Shown in pieces: positions 6,758 to 8,225 of a DNA stretch of 8,225 bases. The stretch lies in contig JAADFV010000068.1 in assembly GCA_013152695.1 (NCBI GenBank), forward strand, positions 1 through 8,225, given 5' to 3'. The notes below the pieces were generated by a model. That model made no database searches. It saw only the letters and a list, made by a program, of their open reading frames with translations, and had not been told where the DNA came from. Source of the DNA: Chloroflexota bacterium. GTDB taxonomy: Bacteria > Chloroflexota > Anaerolineae > J102. Both the position numbers and the translations under genes were made by a program. Every line of letters begins with the position of its first letter. Within the stretch, counting starts at the first letter, position 1.

Positions 6758-7937
6758 ACGTATTTATCTTTCTCCCCCCCATATGTCTGGTCTCGAGCAG
6801 CAATTTGTGCAAGAGGCTTTTGATTCGAACTGGATCGCTCCCTTAGGCGCCCAGGTGAATGCCTTTGAGCAAGAGTTTGCCGAGGTCGTGGGCGCCAAGC
6901 ATGCCTTGGCCTTAAGTTCCGGTACCGCCGGTATCCATCTCGCCCTTATTTTAGCTGATGTCGGACGGAACGACGAGGTGCTTGTCTCTACCCTAACCTT
7001 TGTTGCCAGTGCCAACCCCGTGGTGTATTTGGGGGCCAAGCCGGTATTTATCGATAGTGAACGCACTTCCTGGAATATGGATCCCGCTCTCCTGGCCGAG
7101 ACGCTATCCCGTAAAGCCCAGCAGGGTAAACTGCCTAAGGCCGTTGTCCTCGTCCATCTTTATGGTCAAAGTGCCGATATCGATTCCATCAGCGAGATTT
7201 GTGAGTACTACGGCGTGACACTGATCGAAGATGCGGCCGAGGCTTTAGGTGCTTCCTACAAAGGTCGATCGCCGGGTGTATTCGGCAAGACAGGCATTTT
7301 TTCCTTCAACGGGAACAAGATCATTACAACTTCTGGGGGCGGGATGTTGGTCTCAGACGATGCCAAACTTATCGACCATGCCCGTAGGCTGGCTACTCAG
7401 GCCCGTGATACAGCTCCGCACTACGAGCATTCTGAGATTGGTTACAATTATCGTATGAGCAATGTCCTCGCCGCCATCGGGCGGGGGCAGTTACGGGTGT
7501 TAGAAGATCGCGTACGTCGTAAGCGAGAGATTTTTGCCTTCTATCAACAGGCTTTGAGCGATCTTCCCGGTATTGAATTCATGCCCGAGGCACCGTGGGG
7601 TCGAGCGACGCGCTGGCTTACTGTTGTTACTATCGACCCCGCTGTTTTTGGTGTAAGTCGCGAAGATGTTCGCCTGGCTCTGGAAGCAGCGGACATTGAA
7701 TCTCGGCCGTTGTGGAAACCCATGCATGTTCAGCCGGTATTCCGCGAATGTGAATTCGTGGGTAACGGTGTGGCTGAGGATATCTTCGAGAAAGGGCTCT
7801 GCCTTCCTTCTGGAACGGCTATGACCGAGGCCGAGTTGAACCGGGTTGTAGCTGTTATTCGGGAACTAAGGCACGGTCGTTTCGTTCAGGCCTCCAAAGA
7901 GAAAAAAGCTGCAGAAATTAGTGTAGTAGATTCATGA
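6750..7937 (+). CDS. pglE: PglE-like aminotransferase (DegT/DnrJ/EryC1/StrS family)
   Basis: This 395-residue PLP-dependent sugar aminotransferase has the N-terminal YLSPPHMSG (6-14), SNWIAPLG (26-33) and the phosphate-binding LSSGTAGIHLAL (55-66). Asp161 in LIEDAAEALG (158-167) pairs with the PLP ring nitrogen, and the Schiff-base lysine is Lys190 in FNGNKIITTSGGGML (186-200). HYEHSEIGYNYRMSN (224-238) and SRPLWKPMH (318-326) complete the substrate site. Motif wording and length resemble Campylobacter PglE closely, as I recall it. PglE transfers an amino group from glutamate to UDP-4-keto-6-deoxy-GlcNAc, the step between PglF and PglD. The start is taken as GTG 6750, overlapping the pglD end by eight bases. 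The last 20 residues are charged and beyond the family core. A run of seven C (6774-6780) encodes part of the SPPH motif. The stop overlaps the next ATG as ATGA. Confidence 0.92.
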   Translation: MHKRIYLSPPHMSGLEQQFVQEAFDSNWIAPLGAQVNAFEQEFAEVVGAKHALALSSGTAGIHLALILADVGRNDEVLVSTLTFVASANPVVYLGAKPVFIDSERTSWNMDPALLAETLSRKAQQGKLPKAVVLVHLYGQSADIDSISEICEYYGVTLIEDAAEALGASYKGRSPGVFGKTGIFSFNGNKIITTSGGGMLVSDDAKLIDHARRLATQARDTAPHYEHSEIGYNYRMSNVLAAIGRGQLRVLEDRVRRKREIFAFYQQALSDLPGIEFMPEAPWGRATRWLTVVTIDPAVFGVSREDVRLALEAADIESRPLWKPMHVQPVFRECEFVGNGVAEDIFEKGLCLPSGTAMTEAELNRVVAVIRELRHGRFVQASKEKKAAEISVVDS

Positions 7938-8225
7938 AACCCGTGATTACAAGAATTCTTTCTCTCCGCAATCGTTATTTCTTTTTCAGCGATGCTATTC
8001 TATTGGCGTTCGTGCCGGTGTTAGCTCTGGCTTTGCGCTTGGACGGTTTTGCCCGTCTGCTTGAGTTTTCTGTTCCTCTTCTTGCTTACACCTTTCTTTC
8101 TCTAGCGCTCAAGCTCGCAGTATTCATTCCCCTGGGTCTTTACCAGCGTTTTTGGCGTTATGCCAGCATCGAAGAATTGATCCTGATTCTCAAGGCCATT
8201 TTCTTTGCGGGGCTGCTCAACATCG
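7934..8225 (+). CDS. pglF: PglF/CapD-like UDP-GlcNAc 4,6-dehydratase, N-terminal part (runs off the window)
   Basis: ATG 7934 overlaps the pglE stop as ATGA, and the frame stays open for 97 codons to the end of the window. The visible part is the membrane region. Helices lie at about residues 17-35, 43-57 and 58-70, with a fourth beginning near 81. Between them is GLYQRFWRYASIEEL (68-82), a stretch characteristic of the membrane domains of the PglF/CapD/WbpM nucleoside-diphosphate-sugar dehydratases. The catalytic Rossmann domain would lie beyond the window, so activity cannot be judged here. PglF converts UDP-GlcNAc to UDP-4-keto-6-deoxy-GlcNAc, the first step to bacillosamine. The order pglC-D-E-F strongly supports this assignment. 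No ribosome binding site is evident, so translational coupling to pglE is likely. Confidence 0.85.
   Translation, partial: MKPVITRILSLRNRYFFFSDAILLAFVPVLALALRLDGFARLLEFSVPLLAYTFLSLALKLAVFIPLGLYQRFWRYASIEELILILKAIFFAGLLNI

Noticed and set aside
6774..6780. Run of seven C near the pglE start as a phase-variation tract
   Set aside because: It encodes the conserved Ser-Pro-Pro-His motif and is shorter than known slippage tracts in glycan genes, so codon choice explains it.

Overview
The window is a stretch of a bacterial surface-glycan (capsule, exopolysaccharide, O-antigen-like or protein-glycan) biosynthesis locus with every supported gene on the + strand. There are no rRNA or tRNA genes, insertion sequences or CRISPR arrays. 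Base composition looks moderate and even. Several genes have weak or absent Shine-Dalgarno sequences, and two of these have a -10-like hexamer 9 bases before the ATG, the spacing expected of leaderless mRNAs. I cannot name the organism. The mix of a NusG paralog, a nucleotidyltransferase/GHMP fusion, a GDP-fucose-synthase-type enzyme and a pgl-type bacillosamine set suggests a non-model phylum. Chloroflexota is my low-confidence guess, from memory of similar clusters.

Region 1 (1-2167): the last 31 codons of a probable membrane protein overlap (ATGA) a family 2 glycosyltransferase of the rhamnosyltransferase type. After a 63-bp gap containing a near-perfect 22-bp palindrome and a promoter-like sequence comes a second family 2 glycosyltransferase with a three-helix membrane tail.

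Region 2 (2168-2555): this is a 388-bp gap without a convincing gene. It holds an 11-bp perfect inverted repeat enclosing two small hairpins (2180-2290), a sigma70-like promoter (2298-2326), and a predicted leader of about 220 nt with five successive hairpins. It precedes a NusG/RfaH-type antiterminator gene. This is the least explained part of the window.

Region 3 (2556-8225): the antiterminator paralog heads a long co-directional run. It is followed by a fused nucleotidyltransferase-GHMP-kinase-like protein, a GDP-L-fucose-synthase-type epimerase/reductase, and then homologs of PglC, PglD, PglE and the N-terminus of PglF, in the same gene order as I recall from the Campylobacter pgl locus.

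How it fits together: PglF, PglE and PglD convert UDP-GlcNAc to UDP-N,N'-diacetylbacillosamine, and PglC moves the phospho-sugar to undecaprenyl phosphate to start a lipid-linked glycan. The fusion protein and the Fcl-like enzyme would supply another activated (deoxy-)sugar, the two GT2 enzymes would extend the glycan, and the upstream membrane protein may be the flippase. The NusG paralog probably lets RNA polymerase read through this long operon. The window ends inside pglF, so polymerase, oligosaccharyltransferase or further transferase genes may lie beyond it.
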